From assembly GCA_003247835.1 (NCBI GenBank), contig QJYB01000091.1:37304-101303 (forward strand): a DNA stretch of 64,000 bases, written 5' to 3'. This document shows positions 54,810 to 63,561 of this stretch, one piece after another. Made by a program: the position numbers and the translations under genes. The notes under the pieces are model-generated. The model did not search any database. It saw only the letters and a program-made list of their open reading frames with translations, and was not told where the DNA came from. The stretch comes from Gammaproteobacteria bacterium (GTDB lineage Bacteria; Pseudomonadota; Gammaproteobacteria; Pseudomonadales; Azotimanducaceae). The stretch's first letter is position 1. Each line of letters opens with the position of its first letter.

Positions 54810-56633
54810 TCAGGGCAGCGCGCCGAACCGGTAGCCCCGCTTCGCCTGGCGATGACGGAAGCGCAGCGGCGATATCAGGGCGCGTTCCGCGGCAGCCAGC
54901 GGCTCGAAGCTGCGACGGATTCTCGCTGCGATCAGGTCTGCCGCCAGGTGACTGGTCACGGTACCCATTGAGCCGTGGCCGACGCTGACAAGGCGTTCCA
55001 CGCAACTCTGTCCGTCTGCATCGTACAGCGGCCCCACCACGGGATTGCGGTCCGAGGAAACGGTCCGCTCACCACGGCAGGTGCGCACCGGTAGAGCGCC
55101 GTCCTGCTCGAGTCGATCCACGTGGGTAAGATTCCGTCGCGTCGCCCGATCCGCGGGCCAGGGTTCGTATTCGTAGGTGGCACCGGCGGCAATCAGGTTT
55201 TCCACGGCACCTGGGATGCGGCCGGGCATCGGCGTGACGTAGCCGTTGCCGACGATGGGCACGGTGAGTCCTGCGAGCGCGCCTTGCGGTCGCAGCACGT
55301 CGAGCTGACCGTGAACGCGTCCGAGTTCCAGATAGGCCGCACCGTCGAAGCGGCGTACGTCCATGCCGCAGGCCAGTATCGTGAGATCGTCGGGCCAGTC
55401 GTCGAGCCGGCAGCCCGTGACGACCTCGATGCCTGGATGATCCAGCAACGTCTGAGTGAAGGTCGGTGTGTCCACCAGGCAGGCGTCGGCAAACCACAGC
55501 ACCGGGCGGGGCAGGCTCAGCGCCGTGGCACCGGCGATCTCGGCCGCTTCGGGTCCTTCCACGAGCCGGACGTCGATGCCCGTCGGTGCGAATACCCGGG
55601 CCACCTCCGCCAGCCGTTCCGCCGGGTAGTTGGGTGATGGGATCTGCAGCGCCCCGGTCCGGTGCACGCCGGTGCCGGGCTGGTCGGCGAACCTCGCGAC
55701 GGCGGCCAGGGCATGGGCATAGGCCACCGCCCTGAGCGTGGATCCCGGGCTGCCGTCGTGGTGCAGGCGCGGATGCATGACGGTGGCAGGCATGGCGCTC
55801 GCACCGGAGGCTGGGGTGGAAGCCTGCTCCACCACCCGTACCTCGCTGCCCGCCTCGGCAGCTGCGCGGGCGACCGAAGCTCCGGCGATACCGGCACCCA
55901 CGACTGACACGCGGCTCCACGGAAGCAGCCTCGGGCGACCCTCGCCGGTGAACGCGCCGGCCAGGCTCTCCCGCTTGTGCGGCCGCTGATCCACCCGACG
56001 CATGTCGAATCCGGCGGCTCCCAGGCCACGTCGCACCCGTCCAGCCGAGGTGAACGTGGTGACCCGGGTTCCCCGGGTGGCTGTGCGACCGATGTCGGCC
56101 AGCAGGCCGTCTTCCCACATGGCCGGATTCCGGTCCGGTGCGAATCCGTCCAGCAGCCAGAGGTCGAAGGGCTGGCAGCCCTGGTCGAGCAGGTCCGAAA
56201 TACCCGCGGCCGCCTGGCCGAAGAACAGGCTCAGCACGACCCGCCCGTCGTACAGCCGACGCTGGTGCCAGCCTGGCAGCAGCGGTGGGTAGCAGTCGCT
56301 GAGTTCCCGGTAGACGGGCTCTTCCGCCTGCCGCTCCCGGCTCACCCGGTCCAGATCCGCGGGATCGAGCGGTGCCGCCTCGAAGCTGATGAAGTGCAGC
56401 GGGACATGTGCAGCCAGACAGCGGCGGGCCGCCACCACGAAGTTCAGGCCGGTGCCGAAACCCAGCTCGCCCAGGCGCAGGCCGCGACCGCTGGTGAGCA
56501 TCTGATCGAAGCCGGCCGGCTGTAGAAAGACACGCTCCACCTCCTGGCGACCGTCCCGGGCATGGTAGATGTCCTCGAACGTCCGGGAGTAGGGCTGGCC
56601 GTCCCGCCAGAGCAGATCTGCCGGTTCGATCAC
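54810..56633 (-). CDS. mnmC: Bifunctional tRNA U34 modification enzyme MnmC
   Basis: A 607-residue fusion of two enzymes acting on 5-(carboxymethylaminomethyl)-2-thiouridine at the tRNA wobble position. GTG 56633 shares a base with the stop of the upstream gene in a TAGTG junction and gives VIEPADLLWRDGQPYS. The N-terminal methyltransferase part (about 1-235) has the SAM site LGELGFGTGLNF and LDGFAPDRNPAMW. The C-terminal part (about 245-607) is an FAD oxidoreductase with VVGAGIAGASVARAAAEAG and the late SVGHGSMGTVTSHLAADLI. Both halves look intact. Confidence 0.93.
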   Translation of the reverse strand: MIEPADLLWRDGQPYSRTFEDIYHARDGRQEVERVFLQPAGFDQMLTSGRGLRLGELGFGTGLNFVVAARRCLAAHVPLHFISFEAAPLDPADLDRVSRERQAEEPVYRELSDCYPPLLPGWHQRRLYDGRVVLSLFFGQAAAGISDLLDQGCQPFDLWLLDGFAPDRNPAMWEDGLLADIGRTATRGTRVTTFTSAGRVRRGLGAAGFDMRRVDQRPHKRESLAGAFTGEGRPRLLPWSRVSVVGAGIAGASVARAAAEAGSEVRVVEQASTPASGASAMPATVMHPRLHHDGSPGSTLRAVAYAHALAAVARFADQPGTGVHRTGALQIPSPNYPAERLAEVARVFAPTGIDVRLVEGPEAAEIAGATALSLPRPVLWFADACLVDTPTFTQTLLDHPGIEVVTGCRLDDWPDDLTILACGMDVRRFDGAAYLELGRVHGQLDVLRPQGALAGLTVPIVGNGYVTPMPGRIPGAVENLIAAGATYEYEPWPADRATRRNLTHVDRLEQDGALPVRTCRGERTVSSDRNPVVGPLYDADGQSCVERLVSVGHGSMGTVTSHLAADLIAARIRRSFEPLAAAERALISPLRFRHRQAKRGYRFGALP

Positions 56634-57448
56634 TACCCGTCTGGGCCGGTGGCACGGGGCCTGTCGTCGTCCCGTATCCACTCACTCCAGGAACCGGGGT
56701 ACAGATAGGGTTCAGGCAGCCCGGCGTGGCGCATGGCGACGATGTTGTGAGCGGCCGTCACTCCGGATCCGCAGTAGCAGACCACGTCGCCGTCCGCAGG
56801 GAACCGCCTGGCGAGCACCGACGGCGACCGGAACCTGCCGTTCGAGTCCAGGTTTTCCTGAAATGGCCGGCAGATGGCACCCGGAATGTGGCCTGCCACA
56901 GGGTCGATGGGTTCTTCGTCGCCCCGGAAACGGGGTTCCGAACGGGCATCCACCAGAACGTATGCGGTGAGATCGGCAGACAGCCGGTCCGCGTCGATGA
57001 TCCGGGTCAACGGCGACCGGATGGAAAAACTGCCGGGTGCCGGGGGTGGGGTCTGCACGGTCAGGGGCACGGGCCAGGCCGCAAGGCCACCGTCGAGCAG
57101 GGCCACCGCCTCGTGACCGAGCCAGCGCAGGCACCACCAGGCTCGTGCGGCGAAAGCACCACCGGCGTCGTCGTACACCACCACCTGATCCTGGTCGTCG
57201 ATGCCCAGCGTCCGAAGCTTCGCCGCCAGCGCTTCCGGATCCGGCAGTGGATGGCGGCCGCCACGGCCCGGTGCCGCGGCCAGATCGTCATCCAGGGACA
57301 GATAGCGGGCACCGGCGATATGGCCTTCCAGATAGGCCCGACGGCCCAGATCCGGGTCTGCCAGGCTGGCACGGCAGTCTAGAAATTTGACAGAATTCCC
57401 CGCCTCCAAGGCAGCGGCAGGGTCAATCAGCGTGGTGTAAACAGGCAC
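56633..57448 (-). CDS. Two-domain rhodanese (thiosulfate or 3-mercaptopyruvate sulfurtransferase)
   Basis: A 271-residue tandem rhodanese starting at GTG 57448. The inactive N-terminal domain contains YLEGHIAGARYLSLDDDL; the active C-terminal domain has VLVDARSEPRF, VAGHIPGAICRPF and the catalytic loop CYCGSGVTA with the persulfide-forming cysteine. The CGSGVTA loop is typical of SseA-type mercaptopyruvate sulfurtransferases. It directly precedes mnmC, coupled through a TAGTG junction; a link to tRNA thiolation is tempting but unproved. Confidence 0.9.
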   Translation of the reverse strand: MPVYTTLIDPAAALEAGNSVKFLDCRASLADPDLGRRAYLEGHIAGARYLSLDDDLAAAPGRGGRHPLPDPEALAAKLRTLGIDDQDQVVVYDDAGGAFAARAWWCLRWLGHEAVALLDGGLAAWPVPLTVQTPPPAPGSFSIRSPLTRIIDADRLSADLTAYVLVDARSEPRFRGDEEPIDPVAGHIPGAICRPFQENLDSNGRFRSPSVLARRFPADGDVVCYCGSGVTAAHNIVAMRHAGLPEPYLYPGSWSEWIRDDDRPRATGPDG

Positions 57449-57470
57449 TTTCGGCTTCGACTTTGACTTG

Positions 57471-57493
57471 AATTGGTGCTCGATGCCCCAATT
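57471..57493. promoter_or_regulatory. Inverted repeat AATTGG-N11-CCAATT upstream of the desaturase
   Basis: A perfect six-base inverted repeat with an 11-base spacer lies about 200 bases before the desaturase start, immediately followed by a TTGACA hexamer (57494-57499) that could be a -35 element. No good -10 is seen 16-18 bases later. It could be a TetR-type operator; the regulator is unknown. Confidence 0.35.
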
Positions 57494-57690
57494 TTGACAT
57501 GATGCGCGCTGGATGCGCTGTCTTTGTCCCGTCCGGACCGGCGGCAGTTGGCTAAACTGAAAACAATGTCGGCTTACGCTGGTGTTTTCGGGGGTCTCTT
57601 GTCAGAATTTTACGCATTGGACACCCCGCGACATCCACCCCATCGACTCACCGCGCTTTCCGATAGCGCGACAAACGGAGACATACAACG

Positions 57691-58884
57691 GTGAATGCCC
57701 TTCTGGACTGGCTCAGCCACGGGCTCTTGAACTTCTCGCCCCTGGCGCTCGTCATCACCACGCTGGTGCTGACCCACATCACCATCGTCTCGGTGACCGT
57801 GTACCTGCACCGGTACTCCGCGCACCGGTCACTGACCCTGCACCCGGCTCTGCAGCACTTCTTCCGTTTCTGGCTGTGGATGACCACCGGCATGACCACC
57901 CTGGAGTGGACGGCCATCCACCGCAAGCATCACGCGGTCTGCGAGACCGAGGACGATCCGCACAGCCCGCAGATCAAGGGGCTTTCACGGATTCTCTGGG
58001 CCGGTGCCGAAGAGTATCGCATCGAAGCGGCAAACGAGGAGACCCTCAAGCGCTACGGGGCGGGCTGCCCGGATGACTGGATGGAGCGGAACGTCTACAG
58101 CCGCTTCCCCACCGGCGGGATCACGCTGATGATCCTCATCGATCTGGCGCTGTTCGGCGTCATCGGCGCAACGGTATGGGCGGTGCAGATGATCTGGATT
58201 CCGTTCTTTGCTGCCGGAGTCATCAACGGTATCGGCCACTACTGGGGTTACCGTAACTTCGAGTGCCCGGATGCGGCCACCAACATCGTGCCCTGGGGCA
58301 TCCTGATCGGCGGCGAGGAGCTGCACAACAACCACCATACCTACCCCAACTCGGCCAAGCTGTCGCAGAAGTGGTTCGAGTTCGACATCGGCTGGTTCTG
58401 GATCCGCCTGTTCGAGACGCTGGGTCTCGCCAAGGCGCGCAGCACCGGACCGGTGACCCACACCGTACCGGGCAAGCAGACGCTGGATCTGGACACGGCC
58501 TGGGCGGTGGTCAACAACCGCTTCCAGGTGATGGCCCATTACGCCGAGAACGTGGTCAAGCCGCTGGTGAAGCAGGAGCTGGATGCGTCCGCCCGGGTGA
58601 TCCGCAAGGCTAGGCGGGTTCTCACCCGGGAAGACTCGCTGCTGGACGATGCCGGTCAGAACCGCATCGACGAGCTCGTGAACCAGAGCCCGAACCTGAA
58701 GATCATCTACGAGTTCCGCCAGCGCCTGCAGAAGGTCTGGGCCAAACGCGGCGGCAATGCCGAGGACATGCTGGCGGCGCTCAAGCAGTGGTGCCTGGAC
58801 GCGGAAGCCACCGGCATTCAGGCCCTGAAGGATTTCGTCTCCGAGCTCAGAACCTACGCCATGCCCCAGGCAAAGCCTGCCTGA
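57691..58884 (+). CDS. Membrane fatty-acid desaturase (delta-9 acyl desaturase type)
   Basis: A 397-residue di-iron membrane desaturase starting at GTG with GGAG ten bases upstream. The three histidine boxes are HRYSAH, HRKHH and HNNHH, the set of stearoyl-CoA/acyl-desaturases, with GHYWGYRNFECPDAA before the last. Hydrophobic segments flank them (about 13-35, 48-70, 145-190). Residues from about 260 to the end form a helical soluble tail of unknown role. It should introduce a cis double bond in acyl chains and help adjust membrane fluidity. A strong terminator follows 24 bases after the stop. Confidence 0.92.
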   Translation: MNALLDWLSHGLLNFSPLALVITTLVLTHITIVSVTVYLHRYSAHRSLTLHPALQHFFRFWLWMTTGMTTLEWTAIHRKHHAVCETEDDPHSPQIKGLSRILWAGAEEYRIEAANEETLKRYGAGCPDDWMERNVYSRFPTGGITLMILIDLALFGVIGATVWAVQMIWIPFFAAGVINGIGHYWGYRNFECPDAATNIVPWGILIGGEELHNNHHTYPNSAKLSQKWFEFDIGWFWIRLFETLGLAKARSTGPVTHTVPGKQTLDLDTAWAVVNNRFQVMAHYAENVVKPLVKQELDASARVIRKARRVLTREDSLLDDAGQNRIDELVNQSPNLKIIYEFRQRLQKVWAKRGGNAEDMLAALKQWCLDAEATGIQALKDFVSELRTYAMPQAKPA

Positions 58885-58908
58885 GGTAAAAAGGCGAAAA
58901 ATGATCAG

Positions 58909-58938
58909 ACCGGCGCCGAGAGGCGCCGGTTTTTTTTA
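58909..58938 (+). terminator. Intrinsic terminator after the desaturase gene
   Basis: ACCGGCGCC pairs perfectly with GGCGCCGGT around a GAGA loop, followed by seven Ts. This is a strong Rho-independent terminator for the plus-strand desaturase gene, situated between it and the convergent argS gene. Confidence 0.93.
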
Positions 58939-58990
58939 TCCGTCAGTCCCCCGTCGTTGGGCGATGATTACATGCGGGGTACGCGTCCCG

Positions 58991-60703
58991 TTACATACGC
59001 GGGACGGTGCGGATCCCCAGCAGATCCAACCCGAGCTTGAGCCGTTCCGCGGTAATCCAGCTGAGTGCGAGGCGCGAGCTCCGTACCGGTTCCGCTTCGT
59101 TCAGGATCGGGCAGCTTTCGTAGAAGCGGGTGAAGGCAGCGGCCAGCTCGAACAGCCAGCTGCAGAGGAAGTGGGGATAACCCTCCCGCGCGGACTGTTC
59201 CAGGACTTCCTGCAGTCGCAGCAGCACCACGGCCAGGGTGCGCTCCTCCTCCCGGTCGAGCCGGATCTCGCCGGCCAGCACCGCATCGTCCAGGTTGCCC
59301 CGTCGGAAGATGCTCTGGATGCGGCTGTAGGCGTACTGCAGGTAGGGCGCCGTATTACCGTCGAAAGACAGCATCTGGTCCCAGTCGAAGACGTAGTCGC
59401 TGGTCCGATTCTTGGACAGGTCCGCATACTTCACGGCGCCGACCCCAACGGCGTCGGCCACGTCACGTCGTTCCGCCTCTGAAAGCTCCGGATTCTTCTC
59501 ACCTACCAGGTTGTAGGCCCTGGCCACCGCCTCGTCGAGCAGGTCGTTCAGCTTCACCACGCCGCCGTCCCGGGTCTTGAACGGCTTGCCGTCGCTGCCG
59601 AGCATGTTGCCGAACGGCTGATGTTCCAGCGACAGACCGTTGCCGGCGAAACCGGCTTCGCGGGCCACTGCGAAGACCTGCCGGAAGTGCAGCGCCTGAC
59701 GGGCATCGGTCAGGTACAGAGACCGATCCGCCTCGAGCTGCCGGGCCCGGTAGCGGACGGCCGCCAGGTCCGTGGTCGCATACAGGTAGCCGCCGTCGGA
59801 TTTCTGGACGATCAGCGGCAGGGGCTTGCCGTCCTTGCCTTTGAACTCGTCCAGGAAGACGCACCGGGCCCCCTCGGAGACGGTCAGCAGCCCCCGGGCT
59901 TCGAGCGCGGCGATCACCGCGGGCAGGTCGTCGTTGTAGGCACTTTCCGCCATCACGTCGGCCAGGGTGAGCGTCACGCCGAGACGGTCGTAGGTGGCCT
60001 GGCAATGGGACAGGGAAATCTGAATGAACCGGTGCCACAGCGCGCGGGTGTCCGCCTCGCCCGCCTGCAGCGCCACCACCTTGGCCCGCGCCCGTTCGGC
60101 GAAGGTGGCGTCCTCGTCGAAACGCTGTTTGGCGGCACGATAGAAGTCCTCCAGATCCTTGAGCTCCTCCGAGCCCTCGCCAGTCTCCTCCAGGTAAGCC
60201 AGCAGCATCCCGAACTGGGTGCCCCAGTCGCCGACGTGGTTCTGCCGGATCACGGTGTGACCGAGCGCGGCCAGGATACGGGCGAGGGCATCGCCGATGA
60301 TCGTGCTGCGCAGATGGCCGACGTGCATTTCCTTGGCGAGGTTGGGACTCGAATAGTCGACCACCACCCGTTGCGGTGATCGAACCGGCTCGACGGGCGG
60401 CGTTTTCAGGGCACCGGCCAGAAAGGCGGGTTTCAGGTGGATGTTGATGAAACCCGGCCCCGCGACCTCGAGGCGGTCGACCAGATCCTCGACCTGCACC
60501 TCGGCGACGATCTGCTCCGCGATCTGGCGTGGACTCCGCTTCGCATCTCCGGTGAGCGCCTTTGCCGCCGCCATGGCGCCGTTGGCCTGGTAGTCGCCGA
60601 ACTCGGGTTTCCCCGACGGCTGGACGAGAGGCGCGGCATCGCTGCCCGTCACCCGGGCGAACGCACGGGCGAAGCGGTCGGTGAGCAGGGCACGCAGGTT
60701 CAT
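58991..60703 (-). CDS. argS: Arginyl-tRNA synthetase
   Basis: A 570-residue class I synthetase. The N-terminal Add1 tRNA-recognition domain precedes the HIGH-type motif in SSPNLAKEMHVGHLRSTIIGD; further blocks are HVGDWGTQFGMLL, YLYATTDLAAVRYR, VQKSDGGYLY and FDGNTAPYLQYAYSRIQSI, with the DALR anticodon domain at the end. The chain ends in GIRTVPRM, with the usual terminal methionine that packs against the tRNA site. It lies six bases after the cold-shock-domain gene, in a probable minus-strand operon. Confidence 0.96.
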   Translation of the reverse strand: MNLRALLTDRFARAFARVTGSDAAPLVQPSGKPEFGDYQANGAMAAAKALTGDAKRSPRQIAEQIVAEVQVEDLVDRLEVAGPGFINIHLKPAFLAGALKTPPVEPVRSPQRVVVDYSSPNLAKEMHVGHLRSTIIGDALARILAALGHTVIRQNHVGDWGTQFGMLLAYLEETGEGSEELKDLEDFYRAAKQRFDEDATFAERARAKVVALQAGEADTRALWHRFIQISLSHCQATYDRLGVTLTLADVMAESAYNDDLPAVIAALEARGLLTVSEGARCVFLDEFKGKDGKPLPLIVQKSDGGYLYATTDLAAVRYRARQLEADRSLYLTDARQALHFRQVFAVAREAGFAGNGLSLEHQPFGNMLGSDGKPFKTRDGGVVKLNDLLDEAVARAYNLVGEKNPELSEAERRDVADAVGVGAVKYADLSKNRTSDYVFDWDQMLSFDGNTAPYLQYAYSRIQSIFRRGNLDDAVLAGEIRLDREEERTLAVVLLRLQEVLEQSAREGYPHFLCSWLFELAAAFTRFYESCPILNEAEPVRSSRLALSWITAERLKLGLDLLGIRTVPRM

Positions 60704-60709
60704 GCTGGC

Positions 60710-61186
60710 TCAGGCCGGGGCGACGTCTTCCGCCTGCAGACCCTTCTCCCGATTGGCCACGGTAAAGGTCACCGCCTGGCCGTCCTTCAGCGAGGGTCTG
60801 CGTCGACCGTCTTCGGTGTCGCCCCGTATGGAACGCTGGTGAACGAAGATCTCTTCGCCAGACTCACGGACGATGAAGCCGAAGCCCTTGGTCCGGTTGA
60901 ACCACTTCACGGTACCGGATTCCCGGTCGCCGGAGGCCGATCGGGGCTGGGGTTCCTGCCGTCTGCGGCCTCCGTTCGCCGGCTTCTCCGGCTGCTTGCG
61001 TGGGCGGCTGGCCGCAGGTGCTGCCGCCGGTGCAAAACGCAGGCTCAGATAGCCCTGGGCGAGCAGGGATAGAGCGGCGATGACGAACAGGGCCAGGGAG
61101 CTACCCGGCCAGAGCCGGGTGGAAAGCTCGACGGTGACGGCAGCCAGCAGAAGCGCGCTGGCCGCAAATATGAAAAACGTCCTCAT
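60710..61186 (-). CDS. Membrane-anchored cold-shock-domain protein
   Basis: A 158-residue protein with an unusual plan. Two N-terminal hydrophobic helices (about 2-20 and 30-50) are followed by a proline/arginine-rich linker of about 40 residues and then a C-terminal cold-shock domain (about 90-155). The domain keeps both RNA-binding motifs: KGFGFI (RNP1) and EIFVHQ (RNP2), after [12 protein letters not shown] free Csp has about 70 residues; this one should be tethered to the inner membrane with the OB fold in the cytoplasm. It lies directly upstream of argS. The role, perhaps in membrane-local RNA handling, is inference. Confidence 0.88.
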   Translation of the reverse strand: MRTFFIFAASALLLAAVTVELSTRLWPGSSLALFVIAALSLLAQGYLSLRFAPAAAPAASRPRKQPEKPANGGRRRQEPQPRSASGDRESGTVKWFNRTKGFGFIVRESGEEIFVHQRSIRGDTEDGRRRPSLKDGQAVTFTVANREKGLQAEDVAPA

Positions 61187-61348
61187 GGTAGTTGCTGTGA
61201 TCTCAAGTGCGTGGTGGATGGATCGCTGGTGCCTCGGGCAGTCCCGGGCGGGCTCGGGACCGATGTCGGGTCCCGGAAAAAGCGCTGCATCATACCCAGT
61301 GACGGTGGCAACGGGAACCCGGGTCGGTGGCGGGTCGGTCCGGAACTG

Positions 61349-61933
61349 TCAGAGTCTTCGGGCGTGGACAATGACGACGTCCGTTTCGGGAACGCCGGCC
61401 ATTCCTGCCTCGAGGTGGGTATCGACCAGCTCGATCTCGTGCACCACCTCCTTGCCGGCGATCACCTGGCCGAACACGGTGTAACCGGGGGTCACGCGAC
61501 TGCCGTCCAGATGCGGGTTGTCCTTGACGTTGATGTAGAACTGGGTATCCGCCGAGTCCGGATCTGCCAGGCGGGCCATGGCCACCGAGTACTTCCGGTT
61601 GCTGAGCCCGTTCCTGGACTCGTTGTCTACGGTACCGGGCGGATCGCGGTAGGTTAGGTTGGCGTCGTAGCCGCCCGCCTGGATCACGAAGCCCGCCACC
61701 ACCCGGTGGAAGACCAGCCCGTCGTAGAAGCCGTCGTCCACGAGGGCCAGGAAGTTGGACACCGATTTCGGTGCCTTGTCGGGATAGAGCTCGATGTCGA
61801 TGTTACCGAGGCTGGTTTCGAGACGGACCAGAGGGTTGCCGGCTGGCTCGACGGGTTCCGCCGCGAAGGCGGCTGTGGCGACACACAGCAGAACGGCAGA
61901 GAGGATTCGTGAGAGTCGGTGGGATCTATGCAT
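61349..61933 (-). CDS. Secreted cyclophilin-type peptidyl-prolyl isomerase
   Basis: A 194-residue protein with a signal peptide at residues 1-25 (ILSAVLLCVATAAFA), then a single cyclophilin domain. Conserved blocks are LGNIDIELYPDKAPKSVSNFLALV, FHRVVAGFVIQAGGY (active-site Arg and Phe-x-Gln), SVAMARLADPDSADTQFYIN and YTVFGQVIAG. It resembles periplasmic PpiA, assisting folding of exported proteins. It is in the same minus-strand run as pdxJ but about 60 bases from it; 162 bases separate it from the cold-shock-domain gene. Confidence 0.93.
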   Translation of the reverse strand: MHRSHRLSRILSAVLLCVATAAFAAEPVEPAGNPLVRLETSLGNIDIELYPDKAPKSVSNFLALVDDGFYDGLVFHRVVAGFVIQAGGYDANLTYRDPPGTVDNESRNGLSNRKYSVAMARLADPDSADTQFYINVKDNPHLDGSRVTPGYTVFGQVIAGKEVVHEIELVDTHLEAGMAGVPETDVVIVHARRL

Positions 61934-61993
61934 GGCGCGCAGTGTAGCGGGAGTGCAGGCCGCGCCGGTAGCCCGTTGCCCGGTCCGGCCCGA

Positions 61994-62782
61994 TCAGCCC
62001 AGGATGGTCGGTTCATTACCCGCCAGCACGTCCAGGTAGGCGAGGACCGCGCGCTCGAGCCCCATCTTCAGCGCGTCGCTGATCAGCGCGTGGCCGATAG
62101 ACACCTCCGCCACCTCGGTGATCTGCCGGAACAGCACCAGATTGTCGAGGTCGAGATCGTGACCCGCGTTCACGCCGAGTCCGAGCTGACTGGCGAAGCG
62201 GGCCGCGGCCTGGTACCGGTCGAACTGGGCCAGGGTTGATGCGGCATCCGGGCCCTGCTCGGCGAAAGTATCCGCGAATGGCCCCGTGTAGAGCTCGATG
62301 CGGTCCGCACCCAGGGACTTCGCCCGCTCGATCTGCTCCTCGACCGGGTCCATGAAGAGGCTGACCCGGGCGCCCGCAGCGTGATAACGACCGATGGCTT
62401 CCGCGAGCCGCGCCGTGTCCCCGGACAGATCCCAGCCGTGGTCCGAGGTGAGCTGATTGTCGGCATCCGGAACCAGCGTCGCCTGAGCCGGACGGGCCGA
62501 CTCGATGAGCGCATCGAAACCCGGATAGCCGTTGTCCCGCGGCGGCGCGAACGGGTTTCCCTCGATGTTGAACTCGATGGTCGGGTGGTCCTCGAGCAGG
62601 GCAGCCAGATCGTAGACGTCGGCTGGCCGGATGTGGCGCTGATCCGGGCGCGGATGGACGGTCACGCCCGCCGCACCGGCACTGATAACAGTGCGCGCGG
62701 CCCAGAGGACGTCCGGAGTCCGGCCCTCGCGGGCGTTTCTCAGCCAGGCGATCTTGTTGACGTTGACGCTCAGTACGGCCAT
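61994..62782 (-). CDS. pdxJ: Pyridoxine 5'-phosphate synthase
   Basis: A 262-residue TIM-barrel enzyme joining 1-deoxyxylulose 5-phosphate and 3-amino-2-oxopropyl phosphate in vitamin B6 synthesis. ATG 62782 gives [20 protein letters not shown]; an upstream frame extension is discarded. Signature blocks are [17 protein letters not shown], the catalytic FNIEGNP glutamate, [28 protein letters not shown] and [13 protein letters not shown] with [11 protein letters not shown]. It sits between a cyclophilin and an SH3 protein rather than next to recO, its usual neighbour in E. coli. Confidence 0.95.
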   Translation of the reverse strand: MAVLSVNVNKIAWLRNAREGRTPDVLWAARTVISAGAAGVTVHPRPDQRHIRPADVYDLAALLEDHPTIEFNIEGNPFAPPRDNGYPGFDALIESARPAQATLVPDADNQLTSDHGWDLSGDTARLAEAIGRYHAAGARVSLFMDPVEEQIERAKSLGADRIELYTGPFADTFAEQGPDAASTLAQFDRYQAAARFASQLGLGVNAGHDLDLDNLVLFRQITEVAEVSIGHALISDALKMGLERAVLAYLDVLAGNEPTILG

Positions 62783-62789
62783 GTGAACA

Positions 62790-63512
62790 TCAGTTCCACG
62801 CGGACCGGCGCGGGCGCGCCTTGATCGCCACACCGAGGATCAGGCCGGCGAGCACCAGACCGCCGCCGATCATCAGCCAGCGTTCCTGAACGTTGTCCTC
62901 GAGCGTGGCGATGTTGGCCACCAGCTCGTCAACCTCGGCGCGGAGCCGGTCGTTCAGGGCAGTAAGCTCCTTGTTGGTTTCGTTCTGGGCGATGGCGCCG
63001 GCAGAGATCCGTTTCAGCTCGGCGAGCTCCTGCTGCAGCGCCTCGACCTGGCGGCTGAGATCGGCATTGCTCTGATCCGCCTCGCCCTTGCCCGACTGCA
63101 GCGTGGCAAGCTGCTGGCGCAGGCTTTTTACCGTGTCACTGAGCTCGTCGACGCGACGGTTCGCTGCGGTGAGCCTGTCCTTGGCGATGGGCTGAGTCAC
63201 CAGGTACTGCTCGGGCAGCCAGCCCTCCATGCCGCCTTCCGTGCGCACCTGCACGAAGTTGCTGTCCTCGTCCCTGCCGAGAATCTCGAGGCGGGTACCG
63301 CTCGGCAGACCGCGATGCAGAATGCGGTTGGAGTTGGACGGCCCGCTGCGCAACGGCACCGTGAGCACGTCGGAGATGTACGCGGTTTCTGCACGAAGGG
63401 TGTCCGGCAGCATGACCATCACCATGGCGGCGAGCAGCGCCGCAGCCCTCAGCCTCCTGCGGGCTCCGGCCGCGATGGTGGGGTGCGGTGGTTTGGGTGT
63501 GAAGGATTCCAT
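62790..63512 (-). CDS. Exported SH3-domain/coiled-coil membrane protein (TIGR04211/YgiM type)
   Basis: A 240-residue protein. After a signal peptide (residues about 20-41) comes a bacterial SH3 domain ([21 protein letters not shown], then GWLPEQYLV, about 43-107), a long coiled coil (about 115-205, rich in leucine/glutamine heptads such as [12 protein letters not shown]), and a C-terminal transmembrane helix ([18 protein letters not shown]) with a basic cytoplasmic end. Family members are envelope proteins of unknown function. It is seven bases upstream of pdxJ. Confidence 0.88.
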   Translation of the reverse strand: MESFTPKPPHPTIAAGARRRLRAAALLAAMVMVMLPDTLRAETAYISDVLTVPLRSGPSNSNRILHRGLPSGTRLEILGRDEDSNFVQVRTEGGMEGWLPEQYLVTQPIAKDRLTAANRRVDELSDTVKSLRQQLATLQSGKGEADQSNADLSRQVEALQQELAELKRISAGAIAQNETNKELTALNDRLRAEVDELVANIATLEDNVQERWLMIGGGLVLAGLILGVAIKARPRRSAWN

Positions 63513-63561
63513 AGTCGATCTGCTCAGGTTCTGTTCGGGGGAAGACGAGGCTGCGGCCTGT

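Noticed and set aside
61187..61348. A 62-residue minus-strand frame between the cold-shock-domain gene and the cyclophilin gene
   Set aside because: Low-complexity proline/serine composition and no ribosome-binding site; treated as non-coding.
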